A stretch of 64,000 nucleotides of DNA from Deinococcus fonticola (GTDB taxonomy: Bacteria; Deinococcota; Deinococci; Deinococcales; Deinococcaceae): positions 1 to 64,000 of the forward strand of contig NZ_SMMH01000003.1 in NCBI RefSeq assembly GCF_004634215.1, given 5' to 3'. Under the pieces are notes generated by a model. That model had not been told where the DNA came from. It did no database searches and saw only the letters and a program-made list of their open reading frames with translations. How positions within the stretch are numbered: position 1 is the stretch's first letter; the number at the start of each line of letters is the position of its first letter. Shown here one piece after another: positions 21,041 through 34,309 of the stretch. The position numbers and the translations under genes are program-made.

Positions 21041-21078
21041 AAAAAAGACAGACGGCCCCAGTTTCCCGGAGCCGTCTG
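21041..21078 (-). terminator. Intrinsic terminator of the nucleotidase gene
   Basis: On the minus strand CAGACGGC pairs with GCCGTCTG (21071-21078 with 21049-21056), followed by TCTTTTTT. It lies just downstream of the 5'-nucleotidase stop and upstream of the Nudix promoter. Confidence 0.85.
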
Positions 21079-21093
21079 CCCTGTTCGGCGTGC

Positions 21094-22773
21094 TTACTTG
21101 CTCTTGATGATGCGGTCTTGTTTGCCCCCCGCCAGGCCCGCGTTGGCTTTCAGGTACGTGCTGAAGGCCTCCACGTCCACCAGGTTGGGGAGTTGCAGGA
21201 CGTTGACGCCGTCCTTGAAGGCCGCGAAGTTGTCGCCGCCGGTGGCCAGGAACGAATTCATGGTCACGCGGTAGGTCTGGGCCGGGTCGAGGGTCTGGCC
21301 GTCCAGTTTGATGCTGGCGGGGTCGACTTTGCTGCCTTTGGGGGCGGTGCTGTCGTAGCTGTAGGTGAAGCCCTGGCTGACCTGCAGGATACGGTTCTGG
21401 CCCGCGCTGGGGTTGTCGAATTGCTGTTCCAGCAGGGTCTTGATCTGCGCCCCGGTCAAGTCCATGACCACCAGGGTGTTCCCGAAGGGCTGCACGGCGT
21501 ACAGGTCGCCGAAGGTGGCGGTGTTGTTGGGTGCCGTGGCGTTCAGGTCGGCGCGGACGCCGCCGGGGTTCATGAAGGCGATGACGGCCCCTTTGTCTTT
21601 GGTGGCGGCCAGCTGGCTGTCGGCGATCAGGTCGCCCAGGGCACTTTCGCCGGCGTCGTTGTTGGTGCGCGACACGCTGGCGCTGGCCAGCGTCCCGATG
21701 GGCGTCTGCTTCACGGCGTCGGTGAGTTGCCGGGCCCTGGTGACCAGCGCGGTCATGTCGGCGTTCCTGGCAGTGCTGCGCGGATCCATGACAACGTTCG
21801 CGGCGCGGATGCTGGTGACCTTGTGCTGCTGGCGGTCGATGGTCATGTCCAGGCGCTGCAAGAGGTGCCCGTAGAAGTCGCCCTGAATGACGGTGCGCCC
21901 ATTCACGACGCAGTTGTAGCCCTGATGGGTGTGACCGCTGATCACGGCGTCCACGCGCGGGTCAAGCTTGTTGACGATGTCGGCAATGGGGCCGGTCAGG
22001 GTGCCGCAGGCGGGCTTGTCGAAGCCGTCCTTGCTGACGCCGCCCTCGTGAATCAGCATGATGATGGCGTCCACACCCTGCGCCTTGAGTTCCGGGACGT
22101 ACCTGTTCACGCTTTCGGCTTCGTCCAGAAAGTTCAGGCTGGCGACGCCTTCCGGGCTGACGATGGTGGGCGTCGTCTTGGTGACTGCGCCGATGAAAGC
22201 GATTTTCGCGCCGTTCACTGTTTCGATCTGGTAAGCGGGGAACACGGGTTTGCCGGTGGTCTTGTCCACGACGTTCGCGCCCAGCCATTTGAAGGTCGCG
22301 CCGGGGTATGGGTTCATGAACTTGCACGCCTTGCTCATGTCGTTACTGTCACAGCCGCCATTCTGCATGCGCTGGAGTTCCTTGAGCCCCTGATCGAACT
22401 CGTGGTTGCCGAGGCTGCTGTACTTCATGCCCAGCTTGCTCAGGGCGATGGTGCTGGGTTCGTCGCGCAGCAGGCTGCTGGTGATCGGGGACGCGCCGAT
22501 CAGGTCACCTGCCCCCACGAACACCAGGTTCTTCTGCTTGGCGCGTTCGGCGTCGAGGTAACCGCCGATCACCTCGATGCCCCCGGTGGTCAGCCTGACC
22601 TGCTTGCTGGGGTCTTTGGGATCCGGCACCATCACGCCGGCAAAACTGGTGGGTTCCAGGTTGCCGTGGAAGTCGTTCAGGCCGATCACCGTTATGTCCG
22701 TGGTGGCCGGGCCGAGCATGGTGCAGCCGCTCAGGGTCAGGCTGAGGCCGATCAGGGCAAGGTTCTTTTTCAT
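21094..22773 (-). CDS. 5'-nucleotidase / 2',3'-cyclic phosphodiesterase lipoprotein
   Basis: This 559-residue secreted enzyme salvages nucleotides. The signal peptide ends in the lipobox LSGC (Cys near residue 16), so it is probably a lipoprotein. The metallophosphatase domain carries [10 protein letters not shown] (Asp/His), [11 protein letters not shown] (Asp), [10 protein letters not shown] (Asn-His), MLIHEGG and [10 protein letters not shown]. The C-terminal 5'-nucleotidase domain has the substrate-binding aromatic motifs around VQPFGNTL and [18 protein letters not shown] 22773 gives the clean signal peptide. TACACT lies 9 nt upstream. A strong terminator closes the unit. Confidence 0.9.
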   Translation of the reverse strand: MKKNLALIGLSLTLSGCTMLGPATTDITVIGLNDFHGNLEPTSFAGVMVPDPKDPSKQVRLTTGGIEVIGGYLDAERAKQKNLVFVGAGDLIGASPITSSLLRDEPSTIALSKLGMKYSSLGNHEFDQGLKELQRMQNGGCDSNDMSKACKFMNPYPGATFKWLGANVVDKTTGKPVFPAYQIETVNGAKIAFIGAVTKTTPTIVSPEGVASLNFLDEAESVNRYVPELKAQGVDAIIMLIHEGGVSKDGFDKPACGTLTGPIADIVNKLDPRVDAVISGHTHQGYNCVVNGRTVIQGDFYGHLLQRLDMTIDRQQHKVTSIRAANVVMDPRSTARNADMTALVTRARQLTDAVKQTPIGTLASASVSRTNNDAGESALGDLIADSQLAATKDKGAVIAFMNPGGVRADLNATAPNNTATFGDLYAVQPFGNTLVVMDLTGAQIKTLLEQQFDNPSAGQNRILQVSQGFTYSYDSTAPKGSKVDPASIKLDGQTLDPAQTYRVTMNSFLATGGDNFAAFKDGVNVLQLPNLVDVEAFSTYLKANAGLAGGKQDRIIKSK

Positions 22774-22819
22774 GCGTTCCACAGTGTAGGGGGAAAAATG
22801 TCAGGGAAGTATCGGCATT

Positions 22820-24031
22820 TCACAATATTTTCATGGTCTTCATGTGCCAACGGACGGCCTCGAAGAACCCGCTGGGGTTCAGGGTGCTGCCCTGGGCCAG
22901 GTCAGGTTTCCCGCCGCCCTGGCCGCCGGTGACCGTCAATGCCGCGCGCAGGAGGTGGCCGGCGTGCAGCTCGGGCACGCGGGAAGCCACGCCGCAGCGG
23001 CCATCCGGCGCGAGGCCCACCACCAGGTCACCGTCATGGTCGGCGGTCAGGGCGGGTTGCAGCAGGGCGGCGTCCGTCACTTCCATGAAGCGCACCCGCA
23101 ACTGGCCCAGCCCTTCTGCCGGGGTGGCCTGAACCAGAACCTGGGCCAGCCTGGAGCGCGCCGCCTCCAGTTCGCGTTTCAGGGCCAGGCGTTCGCCGTC
23201 CAGGGCCTCGACTTTCTCGGTCAGGCGCTCGACAGGAACGCTGAACGTCTGGCCCAGCGCCCGCGCCACGCGGTAGACGCCGCTGAGGTACTCGCCGGCT
23301 TCTTCCCCGGCCATGAAGGTGACGCGGGTCAGTCCGCCCTTGATGCGCTCGGTGCGCAGCACGACGACCGGCGCGCACATGGCGGCGCGGGGGACGTGCG
23401 TGCCGCCGCAGGCACTTACATCGAAGGAGTGGCCCATTCGGTCTCTGAAGATCACCAGCCTGACCTGCCCGGTGATTTTCGTTTCACGCCGCAACGGGTA
23501 ATTCGCCAGTTCCGTTTCGGCAACGACGGGCGTTTCCAGCGTGAGTTCGTCGCGGCCCAGGACTTCGCGCAGCAGCACCTCGGCCGCCCGCACGTCGGCT
23601 TCCTGCGGGTCGCCTTTCAGGTCAAGGTGGCATTCGGGGCTGTTCATGCTGACTGCCACCACCTGAAAAGCGGGGTTCACGCGCAAGAAGGCCTGGGCCA
23701 GCAGGTGCTCGCCGCTGTGGCGCTGCATATGCCGCCAGCGCCTCGCCGCGTCGATTTCACCGGAGATGGCGGTGCCGACGGGCGGAAGATCACCCTGCAC
23801 CACGTGCCAGATTTCGCCGCTGCCCTTGTCCTTGCGGGTGTCGGTGACCTGGGCCTCGTGGCCGTTCCAGCGCAGCCGGCCCGTGTCGCCGGGTTGACCG
23901 CCGCCTTCCGGGTAGAACGCGCTGGCATCCAGCTTCACTTCACCGTCTCGCACGGCGCTCACGGTCGCCTGAAAAGCGAGTGGCGTGCCGCTCTCATGGA
24001 ACACGTTTTCATGGTACAGGGCGCGGGTCAT
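22820..24031 (-). CDS. Alanyl-tRNA editing protein AlaX with DHHA1 domain
   Basis: This 403-residue protein hydrolyses mischarged aminoacyl-tRNA-Ala in trans. It combines a beta-barrel N-domain (FYPEGGGQPGDTG), the editing core with the zinc-binding HSGEHLL (about 108) and CGGTHV (about 213), a coiled-coil linker (about 265-305) and a C-terminal DHHA1-like region with GGGKPDLAQG. This is the long AlaX-L form. ATG 24031 follows a TAGCCT box by 7 nt. The gene ends 40 bp before the nucleotidase start, and the spacer AAAAT-rich stretch holds no evident terminator. Confidence 0.88.
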   Translation of the reverse strand: MTRALYHENVFHESGTPLAFQATVSAVRDGEVKLDASAFYPEGGGQPGDTGRLRWNGHEAQVTDTRKDKGSGEIWHVVQGDLPPVGTAISGEIDAARRWRHMQRHSGEHLLAQAFLRVNPAFQVVAVSMNSPECHLDLKGDPQEADVRAAEVLLREVLGRDELTLETPVVAETELANYPLRRETKITGQVRLVIFRDRMGHSFDVSACGGTHVPRAAMCAPVVVLRTERIKGGLTRVTFMAGEEAGEYLSGVYRVARALGQTFSVPVERLTEKVEALDGERLALKRELEAARSRLAQVLVQATPAEGLGQLRVRFMEVTDAALLQPALTADHDGDLVVGLAPDGRCGVASRVPELHAGHLLRAALTVTGGQGGGKPDLAQGSTLNPSGFFEAVRWHMKTMKIL

Positions 24032-24038
24032 GCCCCAG

Positions 24039-24044
24039 AGGCTA
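24039..24044 (-). promoter_or_regulatory. -10 box TAGCCT for the AlaX gene
   Basis: TAGCCT is 7 nt before the ATG. Directly upstream is TGCTCTA-like sequence that may be a remnant of the dispersed repeat. Confidence 0.4.
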
Positions 24045-24060
24045 GAGCATTTCTAGCGTG

Positions 24061-25089
24061 TCACGCGGCGGGCTGCTCTTTGTCCAGCTTGGCGAAGATC
24101 ATGCGGCCCACGTTGGTCTGCACGTTATTCACCACCGTCACGCGGGCAGGCTTGCCGCGCATTTTCATCCCGTCCTCGACGACCACCATGGTGCCGTCTT
24201 CCAGGTAACCGACGCCCTGATCCTTCTGTTGCCCGCCCTTGGTGATGGTGATGGTCAGGTTGTCGCCGGCCTGCACCTGGGGCTTGAGGGCCACGGCGGC
24301 CTCGTGGATGCTGAGCACCTGCACGTCGTGCAGCTTGGCGATCTTGGTGAGGTTGCCGTCGTTGGTCAGCAGTTTGGCGTGGGTTTCGCGGGCCAGCCGG
24401 ATCAGTTTGTCGTCGGTGGTGGGCAGGTTGGGGTCGTCCCAGTCCTCGATGCGCAGGGGCCGGAGGCCGCGCAGCTCTTCCAGCACGTTCAGGCCACGTT
24501 TGCCCCGGGTGCGTTTCTGCGGGTCGGCGCTGTCCGAGAGGGTCTGGAGTTCGCGCAGGATGAACGCGGGAACGATCAGGTCGCCTTCCAGAAAGCCCGA
24601 GCGGGCCAGCTCCAGAAGGCGCCCGTCGATAATCACGTTGCTGTCCAGGATTTTGCCACCCGTTTTGCGCTTGGGCTGCTGAAAGGCCAGCGCCCCGAAC
24701 TGGTCCTCGTTGCGCACCGCGAAGGTGATGAAGAAGGCCGCCAGAATCACCGTGAAGGCGATGCTGATGGCCGACGAATAGAACGGCAGGCCGCGCAGCA
24801 GGTTTGCCAGCAGCACGCTGACCAGCAGCGCCACGATCAGCCCGAAGGTCGCGGCGGTCACGGTGGTGGGCGTCAGGCGCCCGTACCAGCCCTGAAGGGC
24901 GCTGAGGCGCGGCGCGATGAACTTCTCGACGCGCGGGGCCAGCAGCAGGCCGCTGAGCATCCCGGCGAGCATCAGGCTGACGGTGTTGACGGTGGCCGTG
25001 TCCGGCGGCGTCGAGGCCGCCAGCACCCCCCCGGCACCGTATCCGGCCAGGAGTCCGAGGAACATCATCAGGAGGCGCACCGGCAGCAT
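24061..25089 (-). CDS. PIN/TRAM-domain membrane protein (YacL-like)
   Basis: This 342-residue protein has four N-terminal transmembrane helices (about residues 5-25, 35-52, 75-95 and 105-125). A PIN nuclease domain follows, starting KILDSNVIIDGRLLELA (Asp-containing active site), with DDKLIRLA and LLTNDGNLTKIAK as further acidic motifs. A C-terminal TRAM domain (about 275-335) closes the protein. It is the YacL-type protein found across Deinococcus, Firmicutes and Actinobacteria. Its RNA target is unknown. GAGGAAG precedes the ATG, and TACACT lies 9 nt upstream. Confidence 0.85.
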   Translation of the reverse strand: MLPVRLLMMFLGLLAGYGAGGVLAASTPPDTATVNTVSLMLAGMLSGLLLAPRVEKFIAPRLSALQGWYGRLTPTTVTAATFGLIVALLVSVLLANLLRGLPFYSSAISIAFTVILAAFFITFAVRNEDQFGALAFQQPKRKTGGKILDSNVIIDGRLLELARSGFLEGDLIVPAFILRELQTLSDSADPQKRTRGKRGLNVLEELRGLRPLRIEDWDDPNLPTTDDKLIRLARETHAKLLTNDGNLTKIAKLHDVQVLSIHEAAVALKPQVQAGDNLTITITKGGQQKDQGVGYLEDGTMVVVEDGMKMRGKPARVTVVNNVQTNVGRMIFAKLDKEQPAA

Positions 25090-25245
25090 AACTTCCTCAG
25101 TGTACCGGGTACACGTGAAAAACAGGAACCGTCCTGAAGTTCACCTGCGCCTCAGTTGGGGACAGGGCCAGCCGAACAGGATCAGCCCAGCTCATCCGCC
25201 CAAGCCAGCCGCCCAGTTCAGCCGCCGCAGCGTGCCCAGATGCGC

Positions 25246-25251
25246 GATACT
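25246..25251 (+). promoter_or_regulatory. -10 box GATACT for the P450 gene
   Basis: GATACT lies 6 nt before ATG 25258, selecting that start over longer frames. Confidence 0.4.
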
Positions 25252-25257
25252 GACGCC

Positions 25258-26496
<1,239 letters not shown>

Positions 26497-26499
<3 letters not shown>

Positions 26500-26626
26500 A
26501 GCAGGTCTCCGAATTCCGTTCTGCCGAGAACGCCACTTACATAGCTCCATTCTCTCCTGTCTCTCCTGTGAAGCTATGCCGGTCTGCTCGAACAAAAAGC
26601 GCTGCGTTCTTTTGTTCAATGCTCTA
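26497..26626 (+). repeat. Dispersed TAGAGCA repeat, 130-bp complete copy
   Basis: The element runs from TAGAGCAGGTCTCCG to TTTGTTCAATGCTCTA, with inverted 7-bp ends TAGAGCA/TGCTCTA. It fills the whole space between the convergent P450 and meaB genes. Its left TAG is the P450 stop codon. Its right end, read on the minus strand, is TAG and serves as the meaB stop codon. This is the best-preserved copy in the window. Confidence 0.88.
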
Positions 26627-27589
26627 AACCTGCGCGGCTTCTCTGGACAGCAGCTTCTCGACGCCCTGCACGGCAGTCAGGTCACCGGCCTGCACCGCGC
26701 GGCGCACCTCCTGCATCCGCGGCGGCCCGGTTCGCTCCCTGAATTCGCGCCAGGCGGCCTCGCGCAGCAGTTCATCGAACCACCCGGCGGTCTGCTGGTG
26801 GCGTTTGGCGGCAATGTCCACCTGGCTGATGTACTCCTGCACTTTCTTCCACAGTTCCGGGATACCCTCGCCCGTCACGGCAGAGGCCTTGAGCGCCACC
26901 GGTCGCCATAGCGCGTCGTGCGGGGTCAGCAGGGTCAGGGCAGTCCGCAGTTCGGTCTGGGCGCGAATGGCGGCCCTGGGGGCGGTGTCGGCCTTGTTCA
27001 CCACGCAGATGTCAGCCAGTTCCATGATGCCGCGCTTGATGCCCTGGAGTTCATCGCCGGCGTTGGGCAGGGTCAGCAGCACGAACAGGTCGGTCATGCC
27101 GGCCACATGCGTTTCGGACTGGCCCACGCCGACCGTTTCCACCAGGATCACGTCATACCCGGCGGCCTCGCACAGCAGGGTGGTTTCGCGGGTGCGCCGC
27201 GCCACGCCCCCCAGTGTCCCGCCTGACGGGCTGGGCCGGATAAAGGCGTTGGGGTGAACCGTCAGCTGGGGCATGCGGGTCTTGTCGCCCATGATGCTGC
27301 CGCCAGTGCGGGCGCTGCTGGGGTCGACTGCCAGCACCGCCACCCTGTGCCCGTGTTCGGCCAGCAGGACGCCCAGCGCCTCGATGAAGGTGCTTTTCCC
27401 CACGCCTGGCACGCCGGTCAGGCCCACGCGAATGGACGGCCCAGCCCGGCCCTGAAGCAGGGTCAGCAGGTGCTGGATCTGTTGCTCGTGTTCGGGGCGG
27501 GTGGACTCGGCCAGGGTTATGGCCTTGGCGAGGGCGCGGCGTTGCCCGGCCAGCAGGGCCCCGGCCAGTTCGGCAAGCGCGGTGGTCAT
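26624..27589 (-). CDS. meaB: MeaB/ArgK-family GTPase (methylmalonyl-CoA mutase chaperone type)
   Basis: This 321-residue G3E-class GTPase protects and reloads adenosylcobalamin-dependent acyl-CoA mutases. G1 is [18 protein letters not shown] (about 55-72), the following DPSS ([17 protein letters not shown]) is family-specific, G3 is ETVGVGQSE and G4 is VVNKAD. A C-terminal dimerisation helix region is present. No mutase gene lies in the window, so the partner is elsewhere. ATG 27589 follows a TAGCAT box by 6 nt. Both ends of the gene touch copies of the dispersed repeat. Confidence 0.9.
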   Translation of the reverse strand: MTTALAELAGALLAGQRRALAKAITLAESTRPEHEQQIQHLLTLLQGRAGPSIRVGLTGVPGVGKSTFIEALGVLLAEHGHRVAVLAVDPSSARTGGSIMGDKTRMPQLTVHPNAFIRPSPSGGTLGGVARRTRETTLLCEAAGYDVILVETVGVGQSETHVAGMTDLFVLLTLPNAGDELQGIKRGIMELADICVVNKADTAPRAAIRAQTELRTALTLLTPHDALWRPVALKASAVTGEGIPELWKKVQEYISQVDIAAKRHQQTAGWFDELLREAAWREFRERTGPPRMQEVRRAVQAGDLTAVQGVEKLLSREAAQV

Positions 27590-27595
27590 GCCCTG

Positions 27596-27601
27596 ATGCT
27601 A
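27596..27601 (-). promoter_or_regulatory. -10 box TAGCAT for meaB, formed at a repeat border
   Basis: TAGCAT is 6 nt before the meaB ATG. Its TA (27601-27600) is the terminal TA of the adjacent repeat. Confidence 0.4.
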
Positions 27602-27727
27602 GAACATTTGATGAAAGAACGAAGTAATTTTGTCCGAGCAGCGCGAGTGAATTGAGATGAGCAGGACGAAGAATGGAGCCCTACGGAGTGCAGTTCTCTA
27701 CCTGACAGAATTCGCAGACCTGCTCCA
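27600..27727 (-). repeat. Dispersed TAGAGCA repeat, inverted copy
   Basis: The copy runs from TAGAACATTTGATGAAAG to GCAGACCTGCTCCA. Reverse-complemented, it aligns along its length with the copy at 13319 (GAACGAAG, TGTCCGAGC, GCGAGTGAATT, GAGCAGGACGAAGAATGGAG, GAATTCG.AGACCTGCTC). The right end is eroded (TGCTCCA in place of TGCTCTA). Confidence 0.82.
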
Positions 27728-27736
27728 GTGCAAGAC

Positions 27737-27765
27737 CAAAAAAACCGTCCTGCAAAGAGGACGGT
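27737..27765 (-). terminator. Intrinsic terminator of the WGxxGxxG gene
   Basis: On the minus strand ACCGTCCT pairs with AGGACGGT (27758-27765 with 27744-27751), followed by a run of seven T. Confidence 0.88.
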
Positions 27766-27784
27766 CAGGCGAGCTGAGCGCGCT

Positions 27785-28039
27785 TCAGCGGGGGGTGCTG
27801 GTGGTGCCGGTGGTTCGGGTGGTGGTGTACGTTTCGGTGTACTTGCGGCCTGCCAAGCCGGCCAGGCCCAGCAGGCCGGCCAGGCCCAGCCAGCCCCAGT
27901 CGGTGGCGGAATCGGTGGCGCCACGGTTGTCGGCGGTGGTGGTGTCGGTCGTGGCCACGTCGTTGTTGTTGTCCTGGGCCAGGGCGGCGGGCGTCAGCAG
28001 CACGGCGGTGAGGGTCAGCAGTTTCAGGGCGTTCTTCAT
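27785..28039 (-). CDS. Small secreted WGxxGxxG-type protein
   Basis: This 84-residue protein has a Sec signal peptide (MKNALKLLTLTAVLLTPAALA) ending in AxA near residue 21, then an Asn/Asp/Thr-rich linker. Next comes WGWLGLAGLLGLAGLAG and a basic Arg/Lys, matching the WGxxGxxG motif of small bacterial proteins with a putative C-terminal sorting helix. The final tail is Thr-rich (TETYTTTRTTGTTST). The function is unknown. ATG 28039 is chosen to give the signal peptide. Confidence 0.7.
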   Translation of the reverse strand: MKNALKLLTLTAVLLTPAALAQDNNNDVATTDTTTADNRGATDSATDWGWLGLAGLLGLAGLAGRKYTETYTTTRTTGTTSTPR

Positions 28040-28117
28040 GCAGGCAGTTTGACCCATCCCCGGGCGGGCCATGTACCGAGCGGCCGCCGAAATGCCGGGG
28101 AAAAACACCATCAAACC

Positions 28118-29465
<1,348 letters not shown>

Positions 29466-29473
<8 letters not shown>

Positions 29474-29747
29474 GTGAACTGGGGCGCCCGTCGGCCCGCC
29501 AGTACGTCTCGCCGTCAGTGACGAGGTAATCGCTCTCCAGCAATTCGGTCAGCAGAATGCTGGGGTCTTCCAGCGTGCTGTGATCGGTCAGAATCTGCTC
29601 GACCTCGCCCTGTTGGTAGGACACACCCGTCTCGAACAGGCCCCTCAGGTAATGCAGCACTGCCTGCTGGTGCGCCTTGCGGCGGTCACTGGGCCAGTAG
29701 GTAATGCGTCCGTGCTCGTCCTGAAAATCGTGGATGCTTTTCGTCAT
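29466..29747 (-). CDS. DUF2087-domain protein
   Basis: This 93-residue cytosolic protein is made entirely of the DUF2087 module: [19 protein letters not shown], a middle [10 protein letters not shown] helix, then [16 protein letters not shown]. In larger proteins this module follows an ArsR-type winged helix. Here it stands alone. The ATG follows a TAACAT box by 7 nt. The 3' end overlaps radA by 8 nt, which suggests co-expression with the repair gene. The function is unknown. Confidence 0.8.
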
Positions 29748-29754
29748 GACCCGT

Positions 29755-29760
29755 ATGTTA
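29755..29760 (-). promoter_or_regulatory. -10 box TAACAT for the DUF2087-radA operon
   Basis: TAACAT sits 7 nt before ATG 29747. The 145-bp space upstream, up to the ClpC stop, contains widely spaced complementary GCAGCAGACT/AGTCTGCTGC arms (near 29791 and 29887) and no gene. Confidence 0.4.
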
Positions 29761-29905
29761 AAGCGTGCCTTCCAAAACGAATGGGTGAGGCAGCAGACTC
29801 AGGGTATGAACGGTCTTCCCAGTCAGGAAAGAACGGCCGGGACTTGGGAATCCAGACAAGAAAACTGAGCGAGGTCTCCCCCGCCCAGTCTGCTGCTCCC
29901 TCCGT

Positions 29906-32152
<2,247 letters not shown>

Positions 32153-32380
32153 GCAGGGAAACCCCCTTTGGGGCGAAGTGCGCCGGGGCGGCGCTTGGTG
32201 GGTGTGATCGTGGTCTGTAGGGCTTGACCACCCTCAGAATAGCGTTCCGGGGGGGGCATAGCAGACCGGAAGTTACGATTTGCCCAAGCCCTCAAGGCAA
32301 CCGGGGCCACCCGTCAGGCAGGATAGCGGGCCGGCCCACCCCAGTGCGGCGCCCCCACTACGGCGACCTCAGTAAGGCAA

Positions 32381-33658
32381 TCAGGGCGGCGAACCCACCA
32401 CCGCCTGCGACAGGGTTTGCAGCGCGGCTTCCAGGGTGGTGTCGCGCCCCAGGCCGGTCAGTGCCGGAATGCTCAGGGGCGCGGTGACGTCGGGGGCCAG
32501 ACGCGGCGGCAGGGGGTGCTGGTCGGCGTCAAAGGCCTTCAGGACGGTCACGGCCACCAGGCCGCCGTCGGGCAGATCGTGGAACTGCACGCCGGAATTG
32601 CCGACGCCCTTGGTCTCCTCGCCCACCACCTTCACCCCGGCCTGGCGGGCGTAATGGCTGAACACCTCGGCGCATGAGGCGGTGTTCGGGCCGACCAGCA
32701 CGGCCGCTGGGCCTGACCACACGGCCTCGCCGGAGGGCGAGTCGGGGCGGCTGGCCGCCTGTTCGGTGCTGGCCGGGTCGCCGCGCCCGCCTCTTAAACC
32801 GTAGTAACTGAACTGGCCCCACCTGTCCTGGCTGCGGTAGATCACCGGGCCGAACACACTGGCGGCCATGACGCACTCGCTGAGGCTGCCGCCGCCGTTA
32901 AAGCGCAGGTCGATAACCAGTTGCCGCGCCCCCTGCTGCCGGGCCTGCTGCACGGCGTTCAGGAAGCGCCGGGCGGTGCCGGCCGTCAGGAAGGACGGCA
33001 GGTCGATCAGGGCGGTGCCGTGCTGGTCGTCGGCCCACAGCAGGGTGGGTTCATCACGGGCCCGCAGGAGGGCGCTGCCCAGTTGCAGGGTGTCCTCGGG
33101 TTGCCCGGCGCGGCGGCGCGTGACGGTGATGGGCTTTGCGCGGCGTTCCAGCCGCATGAACTCGTTGGGGCCGATCTCGGCGTTCTGGCCGTCACGCTGC
33201 CCGGCGCGCTGGCCGTCCACCGTAGGCAGCAGGTCGAAGCGGCGCAGTCCGGCCTGCTCGGCAGGGCTACCCGCGATGACGGACACCACCAGCAGGCCGC
33301 CCTCGGCGCGGACGGTGCGTGCGCCGGTGCGCGGCACCGCCAGATCCTGCATCGCTTCGCGCAGGCGCTGCGCCGCTTCGGGCGAGCGGACGTTGGTGTG
33401 CGCGTCCCCGTAATGCTCGAACAGGTTCGTCAGCGCGGCGCGGCCGGTCTCGAAAGGGCAGGTGTCGGCCTGCGGGGCGCACTCGGCGTCCAGCGAGGTG
33501 GCGGCCCCGGCGATCAGGGCATTCAGGTCGGCGCTGGCCCAGCCGTAGTACTCGCGCTGCACCACGCTGGTGGCGGCCCTGAAAAGGTCGGTAGCGGGGC
33601 TGGCCTGCGCCGGTTTGGCCGCGAGCACAAGCAGAAGGGACAGTGAAAGACGCTTCAC
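32381..33658 (-). CDS. S41-family C-terminal processing peptidase, exported
   Basis: This 425-residue envelope protease begins with a signal peptide (VKRLSLSLLLVLAAKPAQA). A PDZ-like domain (about 140-190; SPAEQAGLRRFDLLPTVDG) follows. The S41 core carries the RFNGGGSL strand, the nucleophile Ser in NTASCAEVF and the Lys in GEETKGVGNSG. The start is set at GTG 33658 because TACACT lies exactly 6 nt upstream and the signal peptide then begins at residue 1. The target proteins are unknown. Confidence 0.85.
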   Translation of the reverse strand: MKRLSLSLLLVLAAKPAQASPATDLFRAATSVVQREYYGWASADLNALIAGAATSLDAECAPQADTCPFETGRAALTNLFEHYGDAHTNVRSPEAAQRLREAMQDLAVPRTGARTVRAEGGLLVVSVIAGSPAEQAGLRRFDLLPTVDGQRAGQRDGQNAEIGPNEFMRLERRAKPITVTRRRAGQPEDTLQLGSALLRARDEPTLLWADDQHGTALIDLPSFLTAGTARRFLNAVQQARQQGARQLVIDLRFNGGGSLSECVMAASVFGPVIYRSQDRWGQFSYYGLRGGRGDPASTEQAASRPDSPSGEAVWSGPAAVLVGPNTASCAEVFSHYARQAGVKVVGEETKGVGNSGVQFHDLPDGGLVAVTVLKAFDADQHPLPPRLAPDVTAPLSIPALTGLGRDTTLEAALQTLSQAVVGSPP

Positions 33659-33664
33659 CCCTGA

Positions 33665-33670
33665 AGTGTA
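33665..33670 (-). promoter_or_regulatory. -10 box TACACT for the S41 protease
   Basis: TACACT is 6 nt before GTG 33658 and decides that start. In the 222-bp gap to the HxlR gene, 33827-33870 (TTTAGAACGC...GACCGAGC...ATTCATGA) faintly resembles the dispersed repeat. Nothing else is apparent there. Confidence 0.45.
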
Positions 33671-33880
33671 GGCGGTGAAGCGCATGGGAAAAGGGATGCA
33701 GGGTTGGTGACGCTGGAACTTCAGCGGCATGAGATGAAAGGAGTTCTCGGCGTCCCTGTCGGTCACCCGATCTCTCCCCTTCCCAGTTCGACGAGAGAGC
33801 AGGTGGTCAGGAGGGGTGGAACCTGACTTTAGAACGCTTCCCGACCGAGCAACGTCGAAAATTCATGAACTCCACAACGC

Positions 33881-34222
33881 TCAGGCGTGGGCGGGCTCTT
33901 GAGCGTGCAGGTGGCTTCGGGCCCAGCCGTCGATGGCCTGGATGACGGCCTGGAGTTCCTGTCCGGCGGGCGTGAGGCTGTAGACGCTGCGGGCCAGTTT
34001 GCCGTAGCTGTCCTCGCTGCGTTTCTGAATGAGGCCCTGCGTTTCCAGGTGTTCCAGGCGCTGCGTCAGGGTGGCACTGTTGCATCCGCCGATGGCGCGG
34101 GCCAGTTCGTTGAAGCCCTTTTCGCCGTCCAGCAGCGAACGGATAATGTGCAGCACCCACTTTTCCTGCAGCATGCCGATGGCCCTGTAGACCGGGCAGA
34201 AGGAAGGAGAGTGATCGTTCAT
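33881..34222 (-). CDS. HxlR-family transcriptional regulator
   Basis: This 113-residue winged-helix regulator has the signature Cys near the start (CPVYRAIGMLQEKWVLHIIRSL), a recognition helix around CNSATLTQRLEHLE and the wing SVYSLTPAGQEL. HxlR proteins often sense electrophiles through that Cys. It is divergent from a nitroreductase gene, 87 bp apart, the usual pairing for a regulator controlling its neighbour. A TAAGAT box lies 6 nt before the ATG. Confidence 0.88.
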   Translation of the reverse strand: MNDHSPSFCPVYRAIGMLQEKWVLHIIRSLLDGEKGFNELARAIGGCNSATLTQRLEHLETQGLIQKRSEDSYGKLARSVYSLTPAGQELQAVIQAIDGWARSHLHAQEPAHA

Positions 34223-34228
34223 GACAAC

Positions 34229-34234
34229 ATCTTA
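34229..34234 (-). promoter_or_regulatory. -10 box TAAGAT for the HxlR gene
   Basis: TAAGAT is 6 nt before ATG 34222. Confidence 0.45.
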
Positions 34235-34275
34235 CACTCTTTTGCCCTACAAATCAGGAGGTCAATTACACTGCT

Positions 34276-34287
34276 TGATATTTCAAA
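34276..34287. promoter_or_regulatory. Candidate operator TTGA-N4-TCAA
   Basis: TTGATATTTCAA lies in the AT-rich divergent region between the HxlR and nitroreductase genes, about 10 bp upstream of the nitroreductase -10 box. Its symmetry and position suit an HxlR site, but this is inferred. Confidence 0.3.
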
Positions 34288-34297
34288 GCACTTCAAT

Positions 34298-34303
34298 TAA
34301 TAT
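34298..34303 (+). promoter_or_regulatory. -10 box TAATAT for the nitroreductase
   Basis: TAATAT ends 6 nt before ATG 34310. Confidence 0.45.
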
Positions 34304-34309
34304 CGGGTC

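Noticed and set aside
29791..29898. Widely spaced complementary arms GCAGCAGACT/AGTCTGCTGC
   Set aside because: The arms are about 86 nt apart with no supporting inner stem. Mentioned only as context. Not called as an RNA element.
33827..33870. Possible fifth or sixth copy of the dispersed repeat
   Set aside because: Only short blocks (TAGAACGC, GACCGAGC, ATTCATGA) are shared, so similarity is too weak to call without an alignment score.
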